Shown here: positions 50,208 through 58,660 of the stretch, piece after piece | How positions within the stretch are numbered: position 1 is the stretch's first letter | Layout of the letters: each line of letters opens with the position of its first letter | Assembly: GCA_050949865.1 (NCBI GenBank) | Contig: JBMNGN010000004.1 | Location: forward strand, 578,523-642,522 | Reading direction: 5' to 3' | From: JBMNGN01 sp050949865 | Lineage (GTDB): Bacteria; Bacillota; Syntrophomonadia; Syntrophomonadales; Syntrophomonadaceae | DNA: 64,000 nt | Translations under genes and position numbers: made by a program | Notes under the pieces: generated by a model | The model's input: the letters and a program-made list of their open reading frames with translations, nothing else | Database searches by the model: none | What the model was told of the DNA's origin: nothing

Positions 50208-50235
50208 TCCCCGGCAACAGGTCCGGGGATTTTTG
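50208..50235 (+). terminator. Terminator after tRNA-Thr
   Basis: TCCCCGG (50208-50214) pairs with CCGGGGA (50223-50229) around an 8-base loop, followed by TTTTTG. Confidence 0.85.
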
Positions 50236-50239
50236 TGTT

Positions 50240-50260
50240 TTTGCTAATGGTTTGCTAATG
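50240..50260. repeat. Short tandem direct repeat after the tRNA
   Basis: TTTGCTAATG occurs twice with an 11-base period (50240-50249 and 50251-50260). The rest of the gap to 50401 shows no gene, tRNA fragment or other clear signal. Such repeats beside tRNA genes are sometimes remains of integration events; no integrase is present here. Confidence 0.4.
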
Positions 50261-50401
50261 CTTTTTCCTGAGTTTGACAGTTGACCTTTGAAAAAATGGG
50301 CATTTTTATTTTAAATATTGCGCAGATTTGCACTACATGAGATCTGTTCCTTGGTTTGAGGGGCTTTATGCCTTACCCGGTCGGTGCTTCCCCTCTTCTT
50401 C

Positions 50402-50614
50402 CTAATATGAAGCAGTTACATAGGTGGATTTAGCTAGCGGTTGGGGAATTGGTAATCCATCTTCTCTTAAACCTTCCAAGTGCAAGGACAGCGCCTTTTT
50501 CAAATTTTCTAAAACCTCATCCTGGTTGCTGCCCGTAGCTATACAACCAGGTACATCAGGTAGATACGCTGAATAATTGCGGTCTGTCTTTTCGATGATA
50601 GCCAAGTATTCCAT
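50402..50614 (-). CDS. hicB: HicB-family antitoxin (short form)
   Basis: A 70-residue protein with the HicB fold signature (YLAIIEKTDRNYSAYLPDVP, GCIATGSNQDEVLENLKKAL). HicB binds and neutralises the HicA mRNA nuclease and may repress its own operon. This short form lacks a separate C-terminal DNA-binding domain. The start codon is 5 bases after the hicA stop, with GGGAGGTAAC as ribosome site. The partner toxin gene is broken. Confidence 0.85.
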   Translation of the reverse strand: MEYLAIIEKTDRNYSAYLPDVPGCIATGSNQDEVLENLKKALSLHLEGLREDGLPIPQPLAKSTYVTASY

Positions 50615-50619
50615 TATAG

Positions 50620-50811
50620 TTACCTCCCTTTTAATCCAGCTTGTTTCAGAATGCTATTAAGCGCACCAGGGGCAATGTCATCGCTCAACTTTCCAGCAAT
50701 AGTTACACGACCTGCTTTGCTAGGGTGCTTATACTGCCTATGACTGCCAACTTGTTTAACTAAGTACCATCCATCCTAGTTTATTAATTTTATGACTTCT
50801 CGTACCTTCAA
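50620..50811 (-). pseudogene. hicA: HicA-family toxin interrupted by an in-frame TAG
   Basis: Read from TTG 50811, the frame gives MKVREVIKLIN, a TAG at 50778-50776, then DGWYLVKQVGSHRQYKHPSK and on to LNSILKQAGLKGR before a TAA. This is a full-length HicA (63 codons) including the catalytic-type His in GSHRQY, but codon 12 is amber where relatives have Glu or Lys, a one-base change. No frameshift is present. Translation restart after the stop would lack the first strand and helix. The same frame is open upstream of the TTG for about 30 codons without a recognised protein. Confidence 0.8.
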
Positions 50812-50901
50812 GGGCACCCCTATTACTCCTTTATCTTTCCTGGCTTTTCTTAGCGTTCTCCCTGCACCAGCAATTACACCTTTCTTAGTGTTAAATTTAC
50901 C

Positions 50902-50941
50902 ACACAAAATGTGTTAATAAAACTAACTGCACAAAAAGTGT
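50902..50941. promoter_or_regulatory. Pair of palindromic operator-like repeats
   Basis: ACACAAAATGTGT (50902-50914) and GCACAAAAAGTGT (50929-50941) are two near-identical imperfect palindromes 27 bases apart, in the divergent gap between hicA (leftward) and hsdM (rightward). They could bind a dimeric repressor of hicAB or of the restriction operon. The remainder of the gap (50942-51065) has no convincing promoter. Confidence 0.4.
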
Positions 50942-51065
50942 AGAAAAGGTTGAGAAGGCCTGACATTACTAACCCCCTATCTATTATACTGTCACCATTG
51001 CTAGCAAATTTTGGTGTAAAATATCTATATTAGATGGATATATGCAATTGATGGAGTGTGAATAG

Positions 51066-52583
51066 ATGAAGAAATTGACACTGCAGGAACTGGAGTCGAC
51101 CCTGTGGAAGGCTGCGGATATATTACGGGGGGAACTGAATGCAGCCGAATACAAGGATTATATATTTGGATTGCTTTTTTTAAAACGCATGAATGATGAA
51201 TTTAATTCAGAAAGACAGAAGCTGTTTGCTGAGTTTATTTCTCAGGATATGGACAAGGAAGAAGTTGAAGAGCTGCTGGAGGACCCTTCTTTTTATACTA
51301 ATTTTTTTGTACCCTCCAGAGCCAGGTGGGACGGCTTAAAAAACCTGACGCTTAATATTGGCCCTGAACTGGATAAGGCCTTTAAAGCTATAGAAGATGA
51401 ACCCAGAAACTCTGAGCTTATTGGGGTATTGACTACCGCTAACTACAATGACAAAGAAAAGGTGCCAGATAAGAAGCTGTCACAGTTATTACTCCTTTTT
51501 GATTCCCTTAATTTGGCTGATGAGAACCTGGAGAACAGCGACGTTTTAGGAGATGCCTACCAGTATCTTATAAAGACCTTTGCGGACGATGGCGGAGCTA
51601 AAGGCGGGGAATTCTATACCCCCTATGAAGTGCGAAAACTGCTGGTCAGACTAGTAAAGCCTTCGGAAGGCGACAGGATATATGATCCCACCGTGGGATC
51701 GGGAGGATTCTTGATCGAGAGCATTAAATATATTGAAGAACAGGGTGGAAATCCCCGTAATGTCTCCCTGTTTGGGCAGGAAATAAACCTCAGTACCTGG
51801 GCGATATGTAAGATGAATATGCTCTTTCATAATGCCAGGGGGGCCGATATTAAAAAAGGTGATACCATACGCAATCCCATGCATGTGGAGGATGGAGTTA
51901 TAAAAACCTTTGATAAAGTCTTGGCCAATCCTCCATTCAGTCTGAAAAACTGGGGACTGGAAGAAGCTCAAGCAGATCCCTATCACAGGTTTCTCTATGG
52001 AGTTCCTCCCAAATCATATGGTGATTTGGCTTTTGTCTGCCACATGGTAGCCAGTCTCAACGATAAAGGCAGGATGGGAACGGTCATACCTCATGGAGTA
52101 CTTTTCCGTGGAGGTGCCGAGGGGAAAATACGGCAGGGCTTTATAAAAGACGATTTAATTGAAGCTGTTATCGGGTTGCCTCCTAATGTATTCTATGGAA
52201 CAGGTATTCCCGCTGCTTTGCTGATAATAAACAAGAATAAACCCCTGGAAAGAAAGGGAAAGGTGCTATTTATTGATGCCAGCCAGGGTTTTGTTAAAGA
52301 CGGCAATAAGAATAAGCTGCGGGATGAGGACGTAGAAAAGATCATACAGACCTTAAATGAATTCCAGGATGTGGAGAAGTTTGCCTCCGCAGTAGATATA
52401 GATACCATCAAGGAAAATGATTATAACCTGAATATCAGCAGGTATGTTGATATCACCGAAGAAGAAGAACAGGTGGATATACCAGCAGTTATAAAGGAGA
52501 TTCAGGAACTAAAACTTAAGATTACAGAAACTGAGCAGAGGCTGAATGGATATTTGAAAGAACTGGGGTTTGAGGAGATATAA
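51066..52583 (+). CDS. hsdM: Type I restriction-modification system, methyltransferase subunit HsdM
   Basis: N6-adenine methyltransferase subunit, which protects host DNA and is also needed for restriction. It has 505 residues: an N-terminal helical domain, GGEFYTPYEVRKLLVRLV, the SAM motif DPTVGSGGFLIES (near 207) and the catalytic NPPF at 288-291. It is followed after 3 bases by hsdS and then hsdR, a complete operon. The weak ribosome site is GGAGTGTG. Confidence 0.97.
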   Translation: MKKLTLQELESTLWKAADILRGELNAAEYKDYIFGLLFLKRMNDEFNSERQKLFAEFISQDMDKEEVEELLEDPSFYTNFFVPSRARWDGLKNLTLNIGPELDKAFKAIEDEPRNSELIGVLTTANYNDKEKVPDKKLSQLLLLFDSLNLADENLENSDVLGDAYQYLIKTFADDGGAKGGEFYTPYEVRKLLVRLVKPSEGDRIYDPTVGSGGFLIESIKYIEEQGGNPRNVSLFGQEINLSTWAICKMNMLFHNARGADIKKGDTIRNPMHVEDGVIKTFDKVLANPPFSLKNWGLEEAQADPYHRFLYGVPPKSYGDLAFVCHMVASLNDKGRMGTVIPHGVLFRGGAEGKIRQGFIKDDLIEAVIGLPPNVFYGTGIPAALLIINKNKPLERKGKVLFIDASQGFVKDGNKNKLRDEDVEKIIQTLNEFQDVEKFASAVDIDTIKENDYNLNISRYVDITEEEEQVDIPAVIKEIQELKLKITETEQRLNGYLKELGFEEI

Positions 52584-52586
52584 TCG

Positions 52587-53921
52587 ATGGCGAATGTAAA
52601 AAAAGGACATAAAAAGACTGAACTTTGTGAAATACCAGAGGAGTGGGAGGTTATTAAGCTTGACAAAATATTTGATTTTTACGGTGGACAACCAATTCCG
52701 AGAAGACAATTGAATGATGATGGAGTTGCCTATCTGCATTATGGAGATATTCATACGTTAAACAGGAGTTACATTGATATTAGACATGATACAAACTGGT
52801 TACCTAAACTAAACACAGAACAAAAAATTAATGAAGATAGTCTATTGTATGAAGGGGACATTGTATTCGTTGATGCTTCTGAAGACTATGAAGGAATTGG
52901 AAAAAGTGTTGTAATCTATAATCAGGGAAAAATACCATTTGTTGCAGGTCTCCATACTATTATAGCAAAAGAAAAGAGTAAGAAACTTAATGATAATTTC
53001 AAAAGATATTGTTTTAGTACTAGGGCGGTTAGACAGCAATTTAGAATGTTGGCAACAGGTGCCACTGTATACGGTATATCAAAAGCTAATATAAAAAATA
53101 TTTTAATATCAGTCCCCCCCCTCCCCGAACAGAAAAAGATAGCGGAAATCCTCTCTACTGTAGACGAGCTGATAGAACAAACCGATGCCCTTATAGAAAA
53201 GACCAAGGAGCTTAAAAATGGCCTCATGCAGCAGCTCCTGACCAGAGGCATCGGGCATACCCGCTTTAAAAAGACTGAACTGGGAGAGATACCAGAGGAG
53301 TGGGAGGTTAAGAAACTTATTGATGTTTCTGATAGAACTGATCATTATTCATTTGTAGGTGGACCTTTTGGCTCGGATCTAAAAACATGCCATTATACTC
53401 AAGCGGGCATAAGAGTTATTCAACTCCAAAATATTGGCGACGGATATTTTATTGACGATTACAAAGTTTATACATCGCAAGAAAAAGCAGATGAGTTAAA
53501 AAAGTGCAATATCTATCCAGGAGATATTATAATTGCAAAAATGGCTGAACCAGTTGCTAGAGCCTGTATGGTTCCAGCAGGAGATGAAAGATATCTTATG
53601 TGTTCAGATGGAATAAGATTATGTGTAGACAAAAGTATTCATAATTGTAAATACATTTTATATGCCATTAATTCTAAATATTTTAGGGAAAATGCCATTG
53701 CACACAGTACAGGGTCAACTAGACTGAGAATAGGGTTGGATGAATTAAGGAACTTGCCCATAATAATACCCCCGCCTAAAGAGCAACAGCAAATTGCCAG
53801 TATTATAACTCAAACATATGAAATATTAAGATTTTATCAGAAGGCTAAAGACAGCTTACAACTACTCAAACAAGGCCTAATGCAGAAACTCCTCACTGGC
53901 CAAATCAGGGTGAAGGTATAA
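52587..53921 (+). CDS. hsdS: Type I restriction-modification system, specificity subunit HsdS
   Basis: HsdS sets the target sequence through two target-recognition domains. It has 444 residues built as a pseudo-repeat: KKTELCEIPEEWEV begins TRD1 (about 10-165), then a coiled-coil spacer (PPLPEQKKIAEILSTVDELI). KKTELGEIPEEWEV begins TRD2 (about 228-390), with a second spacer (PPPKEQQQIASII). The TRDs are clearly more AT-rich than hsdM and hsdR, as expected for parts exchanged between strains. Target sequence cannot be read from this. Confidence 0.96.
   Translation: MANVKKGHKKTELCEIPEEWEVIKLDKIFDFYGGQPIPRRQLNDDGVAYLHYGDIHTLNRSYIDIRHDTNWLPKLNTEQKINEDSLLYEGDIVFVDASEDYEGIGKSVVIYNQGKIPFVAGLHTIIAKEKSKKLNDNFKRYCFSTRAVRQQFRMLATGATVYGISKANIKNILISVPPLPEQKKIAEILSTVDELIEQTDALIEKTKELKNGLMQQLLTRGIGHTRFKKTELGEIPEEWEVKKLIDVSDRTDHYSFVGGPFGSDLKTCHYTQAGIRVIQLQNIGDGYFIDDYKVYTSQEKADELKKCNIYPGDIIIAKMAEPVARACMVPAGDERYLMCSDGIRLCVDKSIHNCKYILYAINSKYFRENAIAHSTGSTRLRIGLDELRNLPIIIPPPKEQQQIASIITQTYEILRFYQKAKDSLQLLKQGLMQKLLTGQIRVKV
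52611..53311 (+). repeat. Long direct repeat inside hsdS
   Basis: The TRD entry segment is repeated: 14 identical bases (52611-52624 and 53268-53281) and 22 identical bases (52632-52653 and 53289-53310) at a constant distance of 657 bp. 657 is divisible by 3, so recombination between copies would remove 219 codons in frame and leave a half-size HsdS. Confidence 0.85.
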
Positions 53922-53935
53922 CAGGGGGTGAGAGG

Positions 53936-56900
53936 ATGCCATACCTGGGGAATGAAGAAACACTGGTGGAGCTGCCAGCTATAGAATACATAACTGATAA
54001 GCTGGGTTATGAATTTGTCCACGGTGACAGACTGACTCCTGAACATGGGGAAAGGGAATCATTGAATGATGCCATTCTGGTGGACAAGCTAAAAAAGTCA
54101 TTACAGCGACTTAACCCCTGGATGGATGAGGGCAACCTGAATAAAGCAGTGCGTTTTCTAAGCAGGGCTGACAACCTGGGAAGCAACCTCTTGGTGATAA
54201 ATGAGAAGATCTACGATGCTATGGTAAACCTCACCTATGCCCTGGAACAGGACCTGGATGGCAGTGGACAGAAGAAATATCATACCGTCAATTTCATAGA
54301 CTGGGATAATCCAGGGAATAATGAGTTCCTGGTAAGCAGGCAGTTTACCATACAGGGACCAAACGAGAAAGCTATTCCTGATATCATCATCTTCATCAAT
54401 GGTATCCCTGTAGTAGTCCTGGAGTGCAAATCCCCCTTTTTGGAAAAAGATAGGAATGCCAAAATGGGCAAACATGAAGCATATACCCAGTTGAAACGTT
54501 ACATGGATGGCAGAGGATCTACCATAGTAGAAGGAGCCCCCAGGCTTTTTTATACCAATTTCTTCACCGTTATCCTTAATAAATACCATGGCTATGCAGG
54601 TACCATTAGCTCGCAATACGGCCAATACCTGGAATGGAAAGACCCCTATCCCTTTAAGATAAGCGAAGTAGACCATGCTGAGGATTCTGGACAAAATATA
54701 CTCCTGCAGGGAATGCTGGAAAAGAAAAACCTACTGGATATAATGCGCAACTTCATCCTCTATGAGACCGATAATGAAACCGGTACCAGAGTCAAAAAAC
54801 TCTGTCGCTATCAGCAGTTTAGAGCAGTAAATAAAGCCCTGGATAGACTGGTCAAGGGCAAAGATTCCAGATCCCGTGGAGGTGTAGTCTGGCATACCCA
54901 GGGCTCAGGTAAGTCATTGACCATGGTATTCCTGGCCAGAAAAATAAGAAGAGTGCCGGAGCTGATGGATGCCACCACAGTAGTGGTAACCGACCGCATT
55001 GACCTGGATAAGCAGATATATAACACTTTTCTAAGAACACTATCAACTATTACTACCCCAGTAAGGGCAGAAAGCGTAAAAGAAATGGTAGAACTCCTTT
55101 CCAAAGCTCAGCCCCAGATAATCATGACTACCATCCAGAAATTTGCCAGTGAAAAAGAAGAAAAAGAAATACTGAGTGACTCCGAGCAAAAGTCAGCCCT
55201 TCAATATGAAAAGCCTTTTCCGGTATTAACCACCAAATCCAATGTAATAGTATTAGCGGATGAAGCCCACAGGAGCCAGTATAGGACCATGGCTATGAAT
55301 ATGAGGAATGCTCTGCCCCATGCTGCTTTCATCGGTTTTACCGGTACACCCATAGACAGGGAAGACAAATCAACCCCCAGGGAGTTTGGAGCCTATATAG
55401 ACCAGTACTCAATCCAGCAGGCAGTTGATGACGGGGCTACAGTACCTATTATCTATGAAGGCAGAAGACCTGAGCTGCAGATAAAAGCAGATACTCTGGA
55501 AGAACTATTTGAGCAGGCCTTTGAAGACAAGACGGAGGAAGAAAAGGAAGCCATTAAACAGAAATACGCCAACAAACAGGCCATTGTAGAATCAGATGAC
55601 CGGATAGATAAAATCGCCCAGGATTTACTAGACCACTACAAAAAGCAAGTATACCCCGAAGGGTTTAAAGCCCAGGTAGTCTGTGTGTCCCGGGAAGCCT
55701 GCGTCAAATATTATAATGCCCTGAACAAATATATGAAGGATATCGTAGGCGATGAATTGGAAGCCAGAATCATCTTTTCGGGCAACCTCAACGATGAACC
55801 TCATCTCAAAGCACACCATACCACCAAGGCAGAACAGGAAAAGCTTATAAAGCGTTTCTTACAGCCCTTATCCAAGGATAAGCTGGCTTTCCTTATAGTA
55901 AAAGATATGCTCTTGACAGGCTTTGATGCCCCGGTAGAACAGGTCATGTATCTAGACAGGCCATTAAAAGAACATGCTCTCATACAGGCCATAGCCAGGG
56001 TGAATAGAACCTGCGGAGAAAATAAGAAATGCGGTTATGTGGTGGACTATTATGGAGTATCCAATTTTCTGGAGGAAGCCCTGGCCATATTCAATAAAGA
56101 AGAATTGGGAACTCCTATGAGATCCATGGATGAAGTTTACCACCAGATGCTGAGCTATAGGGAAGCAGTGATGGCTATATTTAATGGCACTGATAAAAAT
56201 GATCTGGATGCATTGGTCAATAAGATTAAAGCAGAAGACAAAAGAGCTGAATTTGAGCTGGCCTATAAAAGATTTGCTTCCTGCATGGAACAGATACTGC
56301 CGAACCATGTGCCAACGGAAAATATCAATGACTTAAGGTGGCTTTCATATATCCGAGCTGCTGCCAAAGCTAGATTTGAGCCCGAAAAAGACCTGGATAT
56401 ATCAGATTGTGGGCAGAAGGTCAAAAAGATTATATCGGATCACCTGGAATCCAGAGGAGTTAAGCAGTGGATTAAGCCTATCACCCTATTTGATAAGGAT
56501 TTTGCAGGCAAATTAAAGAGCCTTAAATCTGATGAAGCTCAGGCCTCTGCTATGGAACATGCTATAAAACACGTTATCCAGGTAAAAATAGATGAAAATC
56601 CGGCTTATTATACCAGCCTTTTAGAGAAACTCCAGAAAATACTGGATGAAACCGAAAACAATTGGATAGAACGCAAAAAACGCCTAGAAGAATTTATGAA
56701 TAAGGAAGTCCGAACCGGGGAGGAGGACCTGGCTCAGGCCCTGGGATTTGATAATAAAGAAGAATTTGCCTTCTTTGAAATAGTAAAGAAGCACCTGCTG
56801 GAGCCTGAGGAAAAACAGGAAGGGATAGCAGCCGAGGCAGGAGCGGAATATATTACCCAGGATATTATTGATCTGGCTAAAGATATCGCCCTGGATGTGG

Positions 56901-57088
56901 CTGGTATCGTGAAAGAAAATTATGTAATTGACTGGACCACCAATCCCACCAAGACCCAGGATATAGAAAGAGCCATATTATTAATGCTGACTAAAAAATA
57001 CTTCAAACAAATCAACCTGGAAAAAAGAAAGCAGTTGGTACAGCCTCTGCTGCAGCTGGCTAAGAAACATTACGCAGTAATTTATTAA
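53936..57088 (+). CDS. hsdR: Type I restriction-modification system, endonuclease/translocase subunit HsdR
   Basis: HsdR cleaves unmodified DNA after ATP-driven translocation. It has 1,050 residues: a PD-(D/E)xK nuclease domain (Asp149 in AIPDIIIF, Glu163 and Lys165 in VVLECKSP), Walker A QGSGKS (near 323), DEAH box VLADEAHRSQ (near 442), motif III FTGTP and helicase motifs V-VI (LLTGFDAP, ALIQAIARVNRT). All catalytic residues seen are intact. GGGGGTGAGAGG precedes the ATG. Confidence 0.97.
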   Translation: MPYLGNEETLVELPAIEYITDKLGYEFVHGDRLTPEHGERESLNDAILVDKLKKSLQRLNPWMDEGNLNKAVRFLSRADNLGSNLLVINEKIYDAMVNLTYALEQDLDGSGQKKYHTVNFIDWDNPGNNEFLVSRQFTIQGPNEKAIPDIIIFINGIPVVVLECKSPFLEKDRNAKMGKHEAYTQLKRYMDGRGSTIVEGAPRLFYTNFFTVILNKYHGYAGTISSQYGQYLEWKDPYPFKISEVDHAEDSGQNILLQGMLEKKNLLDIMRNFILYETDNETGTRVKKLCRYQQFRAVNKALDRLVKGKDSRSRGGVVWHTQGSGKSLTMVFLARKIRRVPELMDATTVVVTDRIDLDKQIYNTFLRTLSTITTPVRAESVKEMVELLSKAQPQIIMTTIQKFASEKEEKEILSDSEQKSALQYEKPFPVLTTKSNVIVLADEAHRSQYRTMAMNMRNALPHAAFIGFTGTPIDREDKSTPREFGAYIDQYSIQQAVDDGATVPIIYEGRRPELQIKADTLEELFEQAFEDKTEEEKEAIKQKYANKQAIVESDDRIDKIAQDLLDHYKKQVYPEGFKAQVVCVSREACVKYYNALNKYMKDIVGDELEARIIFSGNLNDEPHLKAHHTTKAEQEKLIKRFLQPLSKDKLAFLIVKDMLLTGFDAPVEQVMYLDRPLKEHALIQAIARVNRTCGENKKCGYVVDYYGVSNFLEEALAIFNKEELGTPMRSMDEVYHQMLSYREAVMAIFNGTDKNDLDALVNKIKAEDKRAEFELAYKRFASCMEQILPNHVPTENINDLRWLSYIRAAAKARFEPEKDLDISDCGQKVKKIISDHLESRGVKQWIKPITLFDKDFAGKLKSLKSDEAQASAMEHAIKHVIQVKIDENPAYYTSLLEKLQKILDETENNWIERKKRLEEFMNKEVRTGEEDLAQALGFDNKEEFAFFEIVKKHLLEPEEKQEGIAAEAGAEYITQDIIDLAKDIALDVAGIVKENYVIDWTTNPTKTQDIERAILLMLTKKYFKQINLEKRKQLVQPLLQLAKKHYAVIY

Positions 57089-57098
57089 GGAGAATACC

Positions 57099-57812
57099 AT
57101 GCATTTATCTTTTCAATATGGAGATACCACTATAGATTTTGAGCTTTCATACAGCAGGAGAAAAACCATTGCTATATCAGTGGAAGCACCAGGGAGAGTA
57201 AGCGTTAAAGCTCCACTGGGCTTATCTGAAGATGAAATAATCAATAGAGTGAAAAGTAAAGCCAGGTGGATAGTACAGAAGCTGTACGAGGTAAAGAATG
57301 TTAAAACCATAGCAGTAAAAAAGGAATTCGTTAACGGGGAATCATTCATGTACTTGGGCAGGAATTACTCCCTTCAGCTGATAATGGATACAAAAATGAG
57401 AAAGCCCAGGGTAAAGCTATACCAGGGTAAATTTATGGTTGCTACCCCCAGCAGGGAAGAAGAACCTATAAAAAAGGCCATGCTAAATTGGTATCGCAAA
57501 AAGGCCAGGGAACAGATCAATGAACGCATTAAATACTATCAGCCCAAGGTGGGAGTTCAGCCAGCCAGGATTACAGTCAAAGAACAGAAGAAAAGATGGG
57601 GCAGCTGCAGCTCCAGAGGCAACCTGAACTTTAATTGGAGGGCAGTGATGGCTCCCTCTCCGGTTCTGGACTATATCATAGTACACGAGCTATGTCACCT
57701 TAAACACCATAACCATTCCAGGGAGTTCTGGAACCTGCTTGCTTCTATACTGCCTGACTACAAAAACAGGCGGGAGTGGCTGAAGAAGAATGGGGTAAGG
57801 TTGAACCTGTAA
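57099..57812 (+). CDS. YgjP-like (SprT/WLM-type) zinc metallopeptidase domain protein
   Basis: A 237-residue protein with the zinc motif HELCHLKHHNHSREFW (His196, Glu197, His200, third ligand among His203-206) and the family element KRWGSCSSRGNLNFNWRAV. Genes of this family commonly sit next to type I restriction operons, and here it follows hsdR by 10 bp behind AAGGAGAATA. Its role is unknown; turnover of the restriction complex is a guess. Confidence 0.9.
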   Translation: MHLSFQYGDTTIDFELSYSRRKTIAISVEAPGRVSVKAPLGLSEDEIINRVKSKARWIVQKLYEVKNVKTIAVKKEFVNGESFMYLGRNYSLQLIMDTKMRKPRVKLYQGKFMVATPSREEEPIKKAMLNWYRKKAREQINERIKYYQPKVGVQPARITVKEQKKRWGSCSSRGNLNFNWRAVMAPSPVLDYIIVHELCHLKHHNHSREFWNLLASILPDYKNRREWLKKNGVRLNL

Positions 57813-57831
57813 AACTCGCTCTTTGCTGGGT

Positions 57832-58516
57832 TTAACGAGTCAGCGCAAGATCATTGACCAAATTTTTAGAAAAGAGGATCTGGTGAATGGAAAGACCGCT
57901 GTATCTGAACGACGCGGCGCAGGATTGCAGGTACATGCGCCACATGCGGACAAATTTCTCACCATACTTTTCTCTAACCTGACCAATATTTTTTTCAAAA
58001 TTATTTGCCCAGCGATCCAGAGTCATAGCATAATGCATGCGCAGGCATTCAACATCCAGCAGGTGAAAATCATATTCAGGCAGCAGCCAGATAGTTTCCC
58101 GAAGCGAGGGAATATAGCCCCCCGGGAATATGTACTTTTCAATCCAGGGATTTACGGGACCTTCAGTGGTATGGGTAATCGTATGCAGGAGTGATAATCC
58201 GCCGTTGGTTAGCAGGTCTTGAACTGCCTTCATATAAACCCTCATACCGGCCTGTCCTACATGCTCGAACATGCCTATACTAACCACCCGGTCAAATCTG
58301 GCGCCGGTAGCTGCTATTTCTCGGTAGTCCATGCATTGTACATTTACCAGGTGACTGAGCTGCAGGCTGTCGATCCGTTGCCGGGTTTTTTCAAACTGTT
58401 CTGTACTAACGGTAATACCGGTAGCTTGTACTCCGTATTGCTGTGCGGCTCGTATGATAAGCCCTCCCCAGCCACTGCCGATGTCCAGCAGCCTTTGTCC
58501 GGGTTTTAGCTGCGAA
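57832..58516 (-). pseudogene. cfa: Cyclopropane-fatty-acyl-phospholipid synthase, 3' part cut by IS21 element
   Basis: Read leftward from the insertion junction at 58516 the frame gives QLKPGQRLLDIGSGWGG, a SAM-binding motif, then VSIGMFEHVGQAGMRVYM and a normal C-terminus (FRYSGLSIHQILFSKN). About 227 residues remain, all C-terminal. The methionine at 58332 is internal, not a start. The 5' part should lie beyond the right edge on the far side of the insertion. CFA synthase adds a methylene bridge to unsaturated membrane lipids; this copy should be inactive. Confidence 0.88.
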
Positions 58517-58590
58517 TGTCAACTAAAAAGTGAACCACCCTGCTCATTAAAAACTGAGCCACTTGTGCTCATTTAAAAGTGAGCCACTTG
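58517..58590. repeat. Multiple terminal repeats of the IS21-family element
   Basis: Three imperfect tandem copies of a motif like ATTTAAAAGTGAGCCACTT occur at about 58521-58539, 58546-58564 and 58571-58589, spaced 25 bases apart. IS21-family ends carry such repeated transposase-binding sites. Confidence 0.8.
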
Positions 58591-58660
58591 CTCACAACGG
58601 GTCCAGTTATAATAGATTGTCGTGTCTAATTCTCACCACCTTTCCCATTTTTTTTGGGTT

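Noticed and set aside
50812..50890. A small gene upstream of hicA in the same frame
   Set aside because: The roughly 30 open codons before the hicA TTG (ending RTLRKARKDKGVIG) resemble no family I know and have no clear start signal.
50195..57831. Complete integrative island with attachment sites
   Set aside because: There is no integrase and no copy of the tRNA 3' end to the right within the window.
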